Of a stretch of 51,880 bases of DNA, positions 26,310 through 34,942 are shown piece by piece. Source of the stretch: Komagataeibacter intermedius TF2. Its GTDB lineage: Bacteria > Pseudomonadota > Alphaproteobacteria > Acetobacterales > Acetobacteraceae. Every line of letters begins with the position of its first letter. Within the stretch, counting starts at the first letter, position 1. The stretch spans positions 1 through 51,880 of the forward strand of contig NZ_BANF01000105.1 in the NCBI RefSeq assembly GCF_000964425.1, written 5' to 3'. A program made the position numbers and the translations under genes. Under the pieces are notes generated by a model. The model was given only the letters and a program-made list of their open reading frames with translations. It was not told where the DNA came from and searched no databases.

Positions 26310-26939
26310 CTACATGCGCGTCAGCAGCAGCATGGCCCCGAACCCCATGAACACAAGTCCGGTCACGATGGAAAAAACCCGCCGCACCACCGGCGTACGC
26401 AGCCATGCGGACAGAACGCGCCCGCCACCGGCATAAATCCCGTACCAGAACGCCTCCACCGCCACGAAGGTCACGACCAGAACGATATATTGCGGCATGC
26501 GCGCAACGGCAGGATTGACGAACTGCGGCAGGAAGGCCGCGGCGAACAGCAGCAGCTTGGGATTGCTGATCCCGGTCAGGAACCCGTCGCGGAACAGGTC
26601 CCGCATGGCGACGGGTGGCGACGTGGCCATATCCACCCCGTCCTCCCCCGCCCCGTCCCGCGCGCGCCATACCCGCACGCCCAGAAACACCAGATACGCG
26701 GCCCCGACCACCCGCAGCACCGCAAACAGCCGGGGCGAAGCCGCCAGCACCCCCGCCATGCCAGCCAGCGATGCACTGACCACCAGCACGATCGCCAGCA
26801 TGCACCCCGCCATGACCCCGACACTGCGCAGCACCCCATAACGGATGCTGGTGGACATGACGTGCATCATGTTCGGTCCCGGCATTGCGGATAATACAAA
26901 GGCAGTAGCCGCAAACAGCAGCCATGTATGAAACGTCAC
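26310..26939 (-). CDS. LysE/RhtB family amino-acid exporter
   Basis: 209 residues with about six hydrophobic helices. The N-terminal 'ATAFVLSAMPGPNMMHVMST' holds the family's Pro-Gly-Pro-Asn motif and 'GVLRSVGVMAGCML' follows; 'FRDGFLTGISNPKLLLFAAA' with the conserved Asn-Pro-Lys lies in the middle. LysE/RhtB proteins export amino acids or related metabolites across the inner membrane; which one cannot be told from sequence. It is divergent from the zinc operon, sharing an 85-base gap with the Zur box, so zinc control of this gene is also possible but less likely. Confidence 0.9.
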   Translation of the reverse strand: MTFHTWLLFAATAFVLSAMPGPNMMHVMSTSIRYGVLRSVGVMAGCMLAIVLVVSASLAGMAGVLAASPRLFAVLRVVGAAYLVFLGVRVWRARDGAGEDGVDMATSPPVAMRDLFRDGFLTGISNPKLLLFAAAFLPQFVNPAVARMPQYIVLVVTFVAVEAFWYGIYAGGGRVLSAWLRTPVVRRVFSIVTGLVFMGFGAMLLLTRM

Positions 26940-27023
26940 CTGTCCGGACCAGCCTGTTCATGATGTCGGGGTAGCACCATGCCGCCTTCCCTTGACGGTC
27001 GGCAAGTCCATGATGTAAGAATA

Positions 27024-27038
27024 TGTTATATTATAACA
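27024..27038. promoter_or_regulatory. Zur box (zinc uptake repressor operator)
   Basis: TGTTATA-T-TATAACA is a perfect seven-plus-one-plus-seven palindrome and matches the known Zur consensus (core GTTATAWTATAAC) exactly. It stands in front of the zinc importer genes, which together make a strong case. Zn-loaded Zur should repress the operon when zinc is plentiful. Confidence 0.88.
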
Positions 27039-27109
27039 CTCTGGTCGTCCCCATGCCGCTTTCCCCCCCTGTTTCCACATTGCCCCCGGACCAAGGCAGA
27101 CGGACAGCC

Positions 27110-27253
27110 ATGCAGCATCCCGCCCCCGCTGTTCCCCCTTCCCCGCTGCCCCTGACATGGATGGCGCGTGCATGGTGGCAGCGTCTGGCCTGCATGACCG
27201 TGCCATGCGCGGTGTTGTGGGCACTGATCGCATGGGCCGTGGCGGCGCCATGA
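27110..27253 (+). CDS. Possible small membrane protein leading the zinc operon
   Basis: If started at ATG 27110 this is 47 residues: a Pro-rich N-terminus then 'WWQRLACMTVPCAVLWALIA' and 'WAVAAP', one clear transmembrane helix. Its stop overlaps the next ATG as ATGA, a strong sign of translation. An in-frame ATG at 27053 would give a longer protein; one at 27023 overlaps the Zur box and can be ruled out. No good ribosome site is seen. Function unknown; position suggests a link with zinc import. Confidence 0.45.
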   Translation: MQHPAPAVPPSPLPLTWMARAWWQRLACMTVPCAVLWALIAWAVAAP

Positions 27254-27984
27254 CCCATGGCACAATCCGGCTGGAAAATGCCGCCGCCACGATGGGCGGC
27301 CAGCCGGTCTGGCAGCATGTCAGCGGCAGCTTTAGTCCCGGCAGCATGACAGCCATTGCCGGCGCCAACGGTACCGGCAAGTCCACGCTGCTGCGTGTCA
27401 TAATGGGCGAACTGCCGCTGGCGCTGGGAACGATCACGCGCGGTGGCCTTGGTCCGCGTGACTTTGGCTACCTGCCGCAGGCCCGCATCATCGACCGGAA
27501 CTTCCCCATAAGCGTGACCGACATGGTCCTGGGCGGGGCATGGCGGCAGACCGGGGCCTTTGGCGGGGCGGACCGGACGGTGCGCCTGCGCGCGGCGACC
27601 GCCCTGCGGCGCGTCAACCTTGAAGGCCAGGCGGAGCGCATGATCTCGGCCCTGTCCGCAGGCCAGTTCCAGCGCCTGCTTTTTGCCCGGCTGCTCATGA
27701 CTGATGCGCAGGTCATCGTGCTGGACGAACCCTTTACCGCGCTGGATGCGCCCACAACGCAGGACCTGCTGGCGCTGGTTTGTGAATGGCATGCGCAGGG
27801 TCGCACCATCATTGCCGTGCTGCATGACATTCACCAGATCCGCACCTGCTTTCCCGATATCGTGCTGCTTCACGCCGGGCAGGCCACATGGGGTCGGACG
27901 CCCGACATCCTGACACCGGTCACCCTGCAGCGCGCCTATGGCGGGGCACGGGATCCGTGGCCGGAAACGGGAATGCAGGCATGA
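27250..27984 (+). CDS. znuC: Zinc ABC transporter ATP-binding protein
   Basis: 244 residues from ATG 27250. Walker A 'GANGTGKSTLL' (about 38-48), Q-loop 'YLPQ', signature 'LSAGQFQRLLFARLL', Walker B 'VIVLDEPF' and the switch 'VLHD' are all present. It is the ATPase of a cluster 9 metal importer (Znu/Azt type) at the inner face of the membrane. The zinc assignment rests on the Zur box and on the binding protein and permease that follow. ATGA overlaps join it to the small ORF before it and to the permease after it, so the operon is translationally coupled. AztA-type rather than ZnuC-type is possible; both serve zinc. Confidence 0.88.
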   Translation: MTHGTIRLENAAATMGGQPVWQHVSGSFSPGSMTAIAGANGTGKSTLLRVIMGELPLALGTITRGGLGPRDFGYLPQARIIDRNFPISVTDMVLGGAWRQTGAFGGADRTVRLRAATALRRVNLEGQAERMISALSAGQFQRLLFARLLMTDAQVIVLDEPFTALDAPTTQDLLALVCEWHAQGRTIIAVLHDIHQIRTCFPDIVLLHAGQATWGRTPDILTPVTLQRAYGGARDPWPETGMQA

Positions 27985-28832
27985 GCATCCTGTCCACGTT
28001 ATGGGATCCTTTTGCGTCATTCGGCTTCATGCGCCGCGCGCTGGTGGCGTCCGTGACCCTTGGCATGGGGGCCGGGCCGGTTGGCGTCATGCTGCAACTG
28101 CGGCGGATGAGCCTGATTGGCGATGCGATGAGCCACGCGATCCTGCCGGGGGCCGCCATCGGGTTCCTGCTGGCGGGTGGCCTGTCGCTGACCGCCATGG
28201 GGCTGGGCGGTATCGTGGCGGGACTGGGGGTGGCCCTGCTGGCCGGTCTGGTCAGCAGGCGCACCCAGCTTGCCGAAGATGCCAGTTTCGCCAGTTTCTA
28301 CCTGACTTCACTGGCGCTGGGCGTGCTGATCGTTTCCGCGCGCGGGTCGAATATCGACCTGCTGCATGTCCTGTTCGGCACCATACTGGGTATTGACGCA
28401 CCGGCGCTGTACCTGATGGGCGGCATCACGACGCTCACCATTGCCCTGCTGTCCATCATCTGGCGGCCGCTGGTCATGGAATGTGTCGATCCCGGCTTCA
28501 TGCGCATGACCGGCGGACAGGGCGGGCTGTACCACATGGCGTTCCTGTTTCTGGTGGTCATCAACCTTGTGGCGGGGTTCGAGGCGCTGGGTACGCTGAT
28601 GTCGGTGGGCATGATGATGGTGCCCGCCGCGACCGCACGCCTGTGGACGCGCCGGCTCCTGCCCATGATGGCGCTGTCCGCCCTGACGGGCATGGTGGCG
28701 GGACTGATCGGGCTGCTGGTGTCCTATCATTTCCGTCTGGCGGCGGGACCATCGATCATCCTGACATGCAGCGTGCTGTATGTCCTCTCGCTTGTCACGT
28801 CGCCCACGGGCCTGCGCGCGGCCCGTTCCTGA
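27981..28832 (+). CDS. znuB: Zinc ABC transporter permease
   Basis: 283 residues, start overlapping the previous stop (ATGA). About eight hydrophobic helices. Family motifs: 'RRMSLIGDAMSHAILPGAAI' (the EAA-like loop of metal permeases, with the conserved Asp and His), 'EDASFASFYLTSLALGVLI', and 'FEALGTLMSVGMMMVPAATA' near the C-terminal part. It forms the zinc path in the inner membrane with the ATPase and the periplasmic binding protein. The binding-protein gene starts about 110 bases downstream on the same strand. Confidence 0.88.
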   Translation: MSILSTLWDPFASFGFMRRALVASVTLGMGAGPVGVMLQLRRMSLIGDAMSHAILPGAAIGFLLAGGLSLTAMGLGGIVAGLGVALLAGLVSRRTQLAEDASFASFYLTSLALGVLIVSARGSNIDLLHVLFGTILGIDAPALYLMGGITTLTIALLSIIWRPLVMECVDPGFMRMTGGQGGLYHMAFLFLVVINLVAGFEALGTLMSVGMMMVPAATARLWTRRLLPMMALSALTGMVAGLIGLLVSYHFRLAAGPSIILTCSVLYVLSLVTSPTGLRAARS

Positions 28833-28945
28833 TGTCCGCGGACAGGTTCAGTGGTCGATCCCAGGATGGCCAGCCAGCCATACGAACACCCGCACATCAT
28901 GTACACCGCCTTTTATTTTTCAACAGTCATAGGAAGTTCACGCCC

Positions 28946-29845
28946 ATGCGTCGCCTGTCCTGCCTGCTGGGCCTCTGCGGGGTCCTGTCCATCATGCCTG
29001 CCCATGCGGCACCTGCGTCCCATACGGTCCAGGCGGTCGCCAGTTTTACCGTGCTGGCCGATGTGGTGTCGCATGTCGGCGGCACGCATGTGCATGTCAC
29101 GTCGCTGGTGCCGCCCGATGGCGATCCGCATGAATTCGAACCGTCCCCCGACGACGCCCGTCAACTGCGGCAGGCCGATATCGTGTTCATGAGTGGCGAA
29201 GGACTGGAAACATGGTTCAGCCGCCTTGCGCATGCGGCGGGATACCATGGCACGCCCGTTATCGTATCCGACGGAATCAGCCTTTATACCCCGCCGGGCA
29301 GGCAGCAGGCCGAAGCGGACCCGCATGTGTGGAACAGCGTGTCCAACGTCATCATCTGGACCAACAACATCCGTGATGCCCTGATCGCCATCGACCCGGC
29401 GGATGCCGACAGCTTCCGCGCGTCCGCCGCCGCCTATGTCACGCAGCTGCGCACGCTGGACCATGACATTCGCGAACGCATCGCCACCATTCCGGCCGAT
29501 CATCGACGTATCCTGACCAGCCATGACGCCTTTGGCTATTTCGGGCGCGCCTATGGCCTGACATTCATGGCCCCGCAGGGCCTGTCAACCGAGACGGAAG
29601 CCTCGGCGGGGGATATCGCCAACCTGATCCAGCAGATCCGCCAGACGGGTGTGACCACCTATTTCCTGGAAAACGCAACCGATCCCCGCATGGTCCAGCA
29701 GGTGGCGCGGGCGACGGATGCACGTCCCGGCGGGGAACTGTATGCCGAAGCGCTGTCCCCGCCCGATGGCCCCGCACCCGACTACATCACCATGATGCGG
29801 CACAATACCGACCTTATGGTTGCGGCGATGCAGAAAGCGCGCTGA
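28946..29845 (+). CDS. znuA: Zinc ABC transporter substrate-binding protein
   Basis: 299 residues with a signal peptide cleaved near 'PAHA'. The zinc-site histidines of the cluster 9 binding-protein fold are in place: His62 in 'DGDPHEFEPSPDD', His127 in 'DPHVWN' and His193 in 'TSHDAFGYFGR'; the fourth, acidic ligand should lie near the C-terminus. The His-rich loop typical of classic ZnuA, between the first two histidines, is short and lacks His, as in AztC-type proteins. It captures Zn2+ in the periplasm for the importer. Its last 32 bases overlap the convergent ABC gene. Confidence 0.88.
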   Translation: MRRLSCLLGLCGVLSIMPAHAAPASHTVQAVASFTVLADVVSHVGGTHVHVTSLVPPDGDPHEFEPSPDDARQLRQADIVFMSGEGLETWFSRLAHAAGYHGTPVIVSDGISLYTPPGRQQAEADPHVWNSVSNVIIWTNNIRDALIAIDPADADSFRASAAAYVTQLRTLDHDIRERIATIPADHRRILTSHDAFGYFGRAYGLTFMAPQGLSTETEASAGDIANLIQQIRQTGVTTYFLENATDPRMVQQVARATDARPGGELYAEALSPPDGPAPDYITMMRHNTDLMVAAMQKAR

Positions 29846-31601
29846 TGGTTCCGCCACTGTCCGCAGGGGCGGCCGGCACGGCAAAGGGGGACAGGTCCAC
29901 ACGGTTGACGTGCATCGCCACCACCGATTCCCGATGCGTGATGGAGACAATTGTCATGTCCGGGCACATCTGACGAAGCAGCGCGTACAGCGCCGCTTCC
30001 GATTCCGCATCAAGGTTGGATGTTGATTCGTCAAGGAACACCCAACCCGGCCGCGCCAGCAGGATACGCGCGAACGCCAGACGCTGGAGCTCACCGGGGG
30101 ACAGGATCTGGCCCCATGCCTCCTCGCTTTCGATCCGTGGCGCAAGGGTGCCCAGCCCGACCTGCTGCAGGACGCGGATCACATCCGCTTCCGCGTAGGC
30201 TTCCACCCCGGCGGGATAGGTCACGGCCCGGTGCAGCGTGCCGGTGGGCACGTAGGGCCGCTGGGGCACGAACATCATCGCCACGTCCGGCTGCGTAATG
30301 GTGCCGGTGGCGAACGGCCATATCCCCGCCAGCACACGGAACAGCGTGGACTTGCCAGTGCCCGACGGGCCGGTCACCACCGTCATCTGCCCATGTTCCA
30401 GCGTGAAGCCGACATTGCGCAGCAGTGGCGCGCCGTCGGGACGGAAGACATCCAGCCCGCTGACCTGCAGGTTCGCGGTGGGCGGGGCGGACACCACCGT
30501 GACCTCGTCACGCATGGCCTGCGCGCGGTCCATCACACGCTGGAAGGTGGCCAGACGCGCGACCTCCGCATGCCATGTCGTCAGCGAGGCATAGGATGTG
30601 GACAGCCACCCCAGCGCGCCCTGCACGCGCGAAAACGCCATGACAAGCTGCATGAGCGTGCCGAACGTCATCTTGCCCGCGAAATAGCGGATCGAACCGA
30701 TCAGCATCGCGAAGTTGCCCGACACGACCTCCAGCCCCGTCGTCAGCAGCCCCAGCCATTTGGTCCGGCGCATGATGACAAGGAAATTGCCATATACCTG
30801 CGAAAACGACCGGTTCAGCCCGGCCTGTTCTTCGCCCTCGCCCCGGTACAGGGCAATCCCTTCGGCATTGTTGCGGACATGGACAAGGCTGTAGCGGAAA
30901 TCGGCTTCGGCGCGCTGCTGGAAAAACTGCAGCCCCGCCAGCCTGCGTCCCGCAAGGTGCGTGACCCACGTCGCCAGCACGGAATAGATCAGCGCGGCCC
31001 AGAAGAAGTAACCGGGTATGGAAATGCCCAGTACCTCCAGCGGGCCGGACAGCGCCCACAGCAGGCCGACATAACTGAGCAGCGTCACGACATTGGACAG
31101 CAGGTTGATGAACTGCGTCAGCGTATCGGTGACAAAGCTGTTCAGGTCTTCCTGTATGCGCTGGTCAGGGTTGTCGGCCCCGGCTTCCAGCCCGGACGTG
31201 GTGATGGCGATGCGGAAATAGGTCTGGTTTTCCATCCACTGCCGCGTCATGCGCTGTGTCAGCCACCGTCGCCAGCGCAGGCCCAGCATCTGCTGCAGGT
31301 AGGTGGCATAGATGCTGCACAGCACCATGGGGATGGTCACGATGAAGAACCCCAGCACAAGGCCCTGATCATTATGCACATACCAGAACAGGCCGCGCAG
31401 GAAGGTCCTGGCATCATGCTGCTGCAGCGCCGTGTAATAGGCATTGCGCGAAAACGACTGCAGCAGGTCAAGCCCCACGATGGAAAAGGTCAGCACCAGT
31501 ACCGCCACCAGCAGGCCCCATGCCCATTTCCTGTCCTCGGACGTAAAATAGGGGCGGGTAAGATACCAGACATCTTTCAGAAGAAGGCGCAAATGCTGCA
31601 T
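29814..31601 (-). CDS. ABC transporter, fused permease/ATPase of the SbmA/BacA-YddA type
   Basis: About 595 residues from ATG 31601; the frame is open for 324 bases upstream, but that part does not look coding. An N-terminal membrane domain with about six helices includes 'GLDLLQSFSRNAYYTALQQH', 'RWRRWLTQRMTRQWMENQTY' and 'NPDQRIQEDLNSFVTDTLTQ', which mark the SbmA/BacA superfamily. The C-terminal ATPase has Walker A 'GPSGTGKSTLF', signature 'LSPGELQRLAFARILL' and Walker B 'WVFLDEST'. Related proteins import or export peptides, very-long-chain acyl or cobalamin-like solutes; the substrate here is unknown. It overlaps znuA by 32 bases tail to tail. Confidence 0.88.
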   Translation of the reverse strand: MQHLRLLLKDVWYLTRPYFTSEDRKWAWGLLVAVLVLTFSIVGLDLLQSFSRNAYYTALQQHDARTFLRGLFWYVHNDQGLVLGFFIVTIPMVLCSIYATYLQQMLGLRWRRWLTQRMTRQWMENQTYFRIAITTSGLEAGADNPDQRIQEDLNSFVTDTLTQFINLLSNVVTLLSYVGLLWALSGPLEVLGISIPGYFFWAALIYSVLATWVTHLAGRRLAGLQFFQQRAEADFRYSLVHVRNNAEGIALYRGEGEEQAGLNRSFSQVYGNFLVIMRRTKWLGLLTTGLEVVSGNFAMLIGSIRYFAGKMTFGTLMQLVMAFSRVQGALGWLSTSYASLTTWHAEVARLATFQRVMDRAQAMRDEVTVVSAPPTANLQVSGLDVFRPDGAPLLRNVGFTLEHGQMTVVTGPSGTGKSTLFRVLAGIWPFATGTITQPDVAMMFVPQRPYVPTGTLHRAVTYPAGVEAYAEADVIRVLQQVGLGTLAPRIESEEAWGQILSPGELQRLAFARILLARPGWVFLDESTSNLDAESEAALYALLRQMCPDMTIVSITHRESVVAMHVNRVDLSPFAVPAAPADSGGTISALSASPQP

Positions 31602-31991
31602 GTTGATCCCGTGCACAGGGTTAGGGCCAAGACTGTCAGCCAAGCATTCCCACGAAGTCGGGGCGGACTCAATGTCCATTGCGCATGCATGGCGGTTTGT
31701 GGCGCAACCGGAGACAGTCTTAAGAATCCTCACGACTTCTTGACGATCGGTATGCACCGTACCCCTTCGCCATACCTGCCGTGCAGAAAAGCGAAATACC
31801 ACCCGACAACAGGGGGTTATGGAACGCGGGCCTGAATAGACAAGAGGACCATATATCGAAAAGCCGAATGCCAGACATATCAGCCACACGGGTACCGGAC
31901 TGCCACATCGTGTTATGTCTGACACACAGATTTACAAATGGCGGGACGGTCAGCCCTGTTCCGCCCGATAAACAATGTAAGGAAAATCAAT

Positions 31992-32441
31992 ATGGTGTCG
32001 TTCAGTCGCGTCCTGTCTGCCGGTGCGTTTGCCACAATTCTGGCAGTCGCGCCGCTTGCGGCCCATGCCGCCGAAATCTCGCCGCCGACCGGGGCCGGCG
32101 TTGCAAACCAGGTCGAGGCGATCAAGCCCGGTTCCCTGTCAGCCGACACGGTGTACTCGGCCGTGGCGTCGGCCAAGCCGGCTGACCTGGGCGGTATCCT
32201 GAACTACTGCATCCAGTCCAACTACCTGAACTCGTCCGAAGCATGGCCGGTCCTGGCGGCTCTGAACAAGAAGACCAACGACGTGCCGTCCAACCAGAAG
32301 GGCAACATGTCCTATGCCGACGGTTCCACCGGCCTGCTGAAGGTGGGCGGCAAGGCGCCGATCTCGCTGGAAGACGCATCGGCCGACATCCGCAAGCAGG
32401 CCTGCGCGAAGGTTGAAGCCCGCGCGAAGTCCATGCTCTGA
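31992..32441 (+). CDS. Secreted DUF2501 protein (YjjA-like)
   Basis: 149 residues with AAGGAAA seven bases before ATG. Signal peptide 'LSAGAFATILAVAPLAAHA' then a mature DUF2501 domain: 'ADLGGILNYCIQSNYL', 'YADGSTGLLKVGGKAPISLE' and a C-terminal 'RKQACAKVEARAKSML', with two conserved Cys. Codon use is strongly biased to preferred codons and a perfect terminator follows, so it may be highly expressed. It is a small periplasmic or secreted protein of unknown role; E. coli YjjA is the known relative. A GC-rich hairpin (ggcgggac / gttccgcc) lies in the leader near 31938-31963. Confidence 0.88.
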   Translation: MVSFSRVLSAGAFATILAVAPLAAHAAEISPPTGAGVANQVEAIKPGSLSADTVYSAVASAKPADLGGILNYCIQSNYLNSSEAWPVLAALNKKTNDVPSNQKGNMSYADGSTGLLKVGGKAPISLEDASADIRKQACAKVEARAKSML

Positions 32442-32465
32442 TCCGGGTACCCCTTCCCGTATCCG

Positions 32466-32495
32466 CCCCGCCGGGTTCTACCGGCGGGGTTTTTT
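32466..32495 (+). terminator. Rho-independent terminator after the DUF2501 gene
   Basis: A nine-base perfect GC stem (ccccgccgg / ccggcgggg) with a short loop, followed by six T. It lies 24 bases after the stop codon. Confidence 0.95.
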
Positions 32496-32545
32496 AATGC
32501 CTGCTGCCATTGCCGGGGCTGCCTGAAAAGGCTGTGCCCGGGACA

Positions 32546-32588
32546 CATCGCCTTTTCGAAAAAAGGCGATATCCAAACACTTTTATCA
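32546..32588. repeat. Dispersed intergenic hairpin element, copy G (stem 2 half only)
   Basis: Stem 2 is fully paired but with different bases (atcgcctttt / aaaaggcgat), followed by 'atccaaacacttttatca'. It lies between the convergent DUF2501 and binding-protein genes. Confidence 0.65.
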
Positions 32589-32607
32589 GTTCATTATCAG
32601 CACGCTC

Positions 32608-34296
32608 TTACTGCACCCATACCCGTGAAAACGTCATGTGGTACAGTCGCGTGGAAAAATAATTCCCCACACGGGGCGATACCAGATCAACATAGCTTAT
32701 GCTGATCATCGGGGCCGCAGGGGCAAGACGGGTAATCCGGTCATCCACCCGACGCCACAGGTCCTGCGTCACCTGCGGGTCGTGTTCGTTACGGATGCGC
32801 GCCACCAGCGCCTGCACGCCCGGGTCACACAGGCCCGACATGTTGATCGAACTGTCGGAACCGGGATGGAAACTGTCGCAGTCGAACAGCGTATCGACAA
32901 AATTGGATGGCGACACATAATCCGCATACCATCCCATAAGGCTGATCTGGACATGATTGGCGCTGTTCTGGGCATAGGACATTTCCATGGCTGCCGAAAG
33001 CGGATGCAGCCGCGCGCGGTAGCCAATATCCTGCAGCATGTCGCGCAGGTAGGCGCCCATGCTGGTTCCCATGGCGGTGGCTGGCACGATCAGGGTCACG
33101 TCCTGCCCTGCTGTCCCGCTGTCATGCACAAGCTGGCGGGCACGCGCCATGTCGGGACGGGTCCAGCGCGGGGCCGGATGGTCGGGATCGGCCCCTTCGG
33201 TCCATGCGCACTGCCCGTCACCGGGCAGCAGGCCAGGCGGCACCATGCGGCATAGTGGGGCGGCAATGCCCGATCCGCCATACAGGATGGTCATGGCGCG
33301 ACGATCGAGCGCGTAGTTGACCGCCTGCCTTGCGCGGATGTCGCTGAAGGGCGGGATATTGACGTTCATGGGCAGGAACATAAGCCCATACAGCGGATAG
33401 ACATGGACCTGCGCCGTATACCGCCCGCCAATTTCTCCCAGCCGGTCCAGTGGCTTCAGTCCCGCCATCCAGTCGTACTGTCCCCGCTCCACAGCCGTGA
33501 CGGCATCCTCCTCCGACAGGCCATAATCATACTGTATGGCATCGACATACCCGTCGGGCTGGGCGGCGGCGTCCCATTCGTGGAAATAGGGATTGCGTTC
33601 CAGCCGCATGCCCCGGTCGGGGGTGGAGGACACGATGCGGTATGGCCCGGTCCCCGGGGCCGCCACGTTGCCAAGGTCATGCGCGGGCGTACTGGCGGGC
33701 AGGATCACCGCATGCCCGAACGCGATCTTTTGCGGGAATTCGGAATCCGGCGCGGTCAGGTGAATGATGATGCGCCGGGTGGCCGCGTCCGTTTCCACCC
33801 CACCGGCCAGCGTGCAGCGCGCCGGATCGCGCAGGCAGTCATCCGCGCCGCGTATGCCCCCGTAAAACGACCCCGCCGTAGGAGAACCCACACGAAACAG
33901 TCGTCGCAACGACGCCGCGACATCCGCCACGGTGACCGGGGTCCCATCGGAAAAACGGATGCCGTCGCGCAGGGTAAACACCCATGTGCGCCCATCATCC
34001 AGCCGTTCAGGCATGGACTGCGCCAGATCGGGCACCACCTGCGCCCCGGCCGGGCCTTCCAGCTTGGGGTAGGTCAGCAGGCCGTCATACATGACGGCCA
34101 CAAGCTGCATGTACTGGCTGGTGTAATTGATCTGCGGGTCCAGCGTGCCCGCGGACGTGACCGCCGTCAGCCGCAATGTGCCCCCCCGGTGGGGGCTGTC
34201 CTGCGTACCGTCAGCCGCACGGGCAGGCAGGCCATGCAGTCCCGCCCCCAGCAGGAGGAACAGGGCCGCGCCGGATGCCTGCCATGGTGCCTTCAT
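32608..34296 (-). CDS. ABC transporter substrate-binding protein, family 5 (peptide-type)
   Basis: 562 residues with a signal peptide cleaved near 'PARAAD'. Typical family-5 (DppA/OppA) features: 'RGGTLRLTAVTSAGTLDPQI', 'WVFTLRDGIRFSDGTPVTVA', 'GTGPYRIVSSTPDRGMRLER' and 'RQAVNYALDRRAM'. Such proteins bind peptides, nickel or oligosaccharides in the periplasm and deliver them to an ABC importer. No permease or ATPase genes are adjacent, so it either works with a distant transporter or has another role. It follows the Sco-like gene by 16 bases on the same strand, in a run that begins with the zf-CHCC gene. Confidence 0.9.
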   Translation of the reverse strand: MKAPWQASGAALFLLLGAGLHGLPARAADGTQDSPHRGGTLRLTAVTSAGTLDPQINYTSQYMQLVAVMYDGLLTYPKLEGPAGAQVVPDLAQSMPERLDDGRTWVFTLRDGIRFSDGTPVTVADVAASLRRLFRVGSPTAGSFYGGIRGADDCLRDPARCTLAGGVETDAATRRIIIHLTAPDSEFPQKIAFGHAVILPASTPAHDLGNVAAPGTGPYRIVSSTPDRGMRLERNPYFHEWDAAAQPDGYVDAIQYDYGLSEEDAVTAVERGQYDWMAGLKPLDRLGEIGGRYTAQVHVYPLYGLMFLPMNVNIPPFSDIRARQAVNYALDRRAMTILYGGSGIAAPLCRMVPPGLLPGDGQCAWTEGADPDHPAPRWTRPDMARARQLVHDSGTAGQDVTLIVPATAMGTSMGAYLRDMLQDIGYRARLHPLSAAMEMSYAQNSANHVQISLMGWYADYVSPSNFVDTLFDCDSFHPGSDSSINMSGLCDPGVQALVARIRNEHDPQVTQDLWRRVDDRITRLAPAAPMISISYVDLVSPRVGNYFSTRLYHMTFSRVWVQ

Positions 34297-34312
34297 GCGC
34301 GGTCCCGCTGTT

Positions 34313-34942
34313 TCAGTGCTTGCCCGGTGCGTTCATGAGTTCCGTCATGCGCGCCGTTACCTCCGCCGCCGTGGCGGTGGACGGCAGGCTGCCAGCATAC
34401 CGCCCGGTGGGTGACATGATCACGATCTGGGTGGCGGGTTCCATGCTGTAGTCGCCATTTTCCCCGTCATGGCGGACGTAGGGGGCATGGTATTCCTTCG
34501 CCACGGCTTCCAGCATCTTGGGCGACCCCGTCATGACCGTGACATGCGTCCCGAACCGCAGGGCATAGGTGCGCAGTTCCTCCGTCGTATCGCGCATGGG
34601 ATCAAGGGAAATGAAAATGGGTACCACCAGATGCGCGCGGTCACGGCCCAGCGCCTCCACCCCATCGGCCATCGCCTTGACGGTGGCGCCACAGACCGTA
34701 TCGGGACAGTGAGTGTCGCCAAAATAGATCATCATCCACCGCCCGCGGAAATCGGTATCCATCACCGATCCGTCCGCCCCGTTAATCAGACGGAACGAGC
34801 CGCCAACCGGGTTGCCATACGTGGTCAGCGGCACGGGGGCGTTGCTGGAATAACGGTAGCCGAAATATCCGGCGACCGAGGAAACCGCGAGTATGACCAG
34901 CCCTACAATAACAAAGAACCGGTCCCGTTCATTTCGCATCAT
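34313..34942 (-). CDS. Sco1/SenC-like protein with altered copper site
   Basis: 209 residues; its ATG overlaps the polA stop as ATGA, so translation is coupled. An N-terminal membrane anchor (about 9-28) is followed by a thioredoxin-like Sco fold: 'GGSFRLINGADGS', 'RWMMIYFGDTHCP' and 'IFISLDPMRDTTEELRTY'. In Sco proteins the copper ligands are CxxxC plus a distant His. Here the motif is 'CPDTVCG' (Cys79, Cys84), with one extra residue between the cysteines, and the usual His position reads 'DYSMEPATQ', with no His. Copper delivery to cytochrome oxidase, the family's role, is therefore doubtful; a thiol-redox role is possible. Confidence 0.82.
   Translation of the reverse strand: MMRNERDRFFVIVGLVILAVSSVAGYFGYRYSSNAPVPLTTYGNPVGGSFRLINGADGSVMDTDFRGRWMMIYFGDTHCPDTVCGATVKAMADGVEALGRDRAHLVVPIFISLDPMRDTTEELRTYALRFGTHVTVMTGSPKMLEAVAKEYHAPYVRHDGENGDYSMEPATQIVIMSPTGRYAGSLPSTATAAEVTARMTELMNAPGKH

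Noticed and set aside
27023-27253. Longest version of the small ORF before the zinc ATPase, starting at 27023
   Set aside because: The start codon lies inside the Zur box, so translation from there is implausible; a start at 27053 or 27110 is more likely.
30231-31835. 534-codon forward open frame
   Set aside because: Antisense shadow of the ABC permease/ATPase fusion; composition is typical of a mirror frame.
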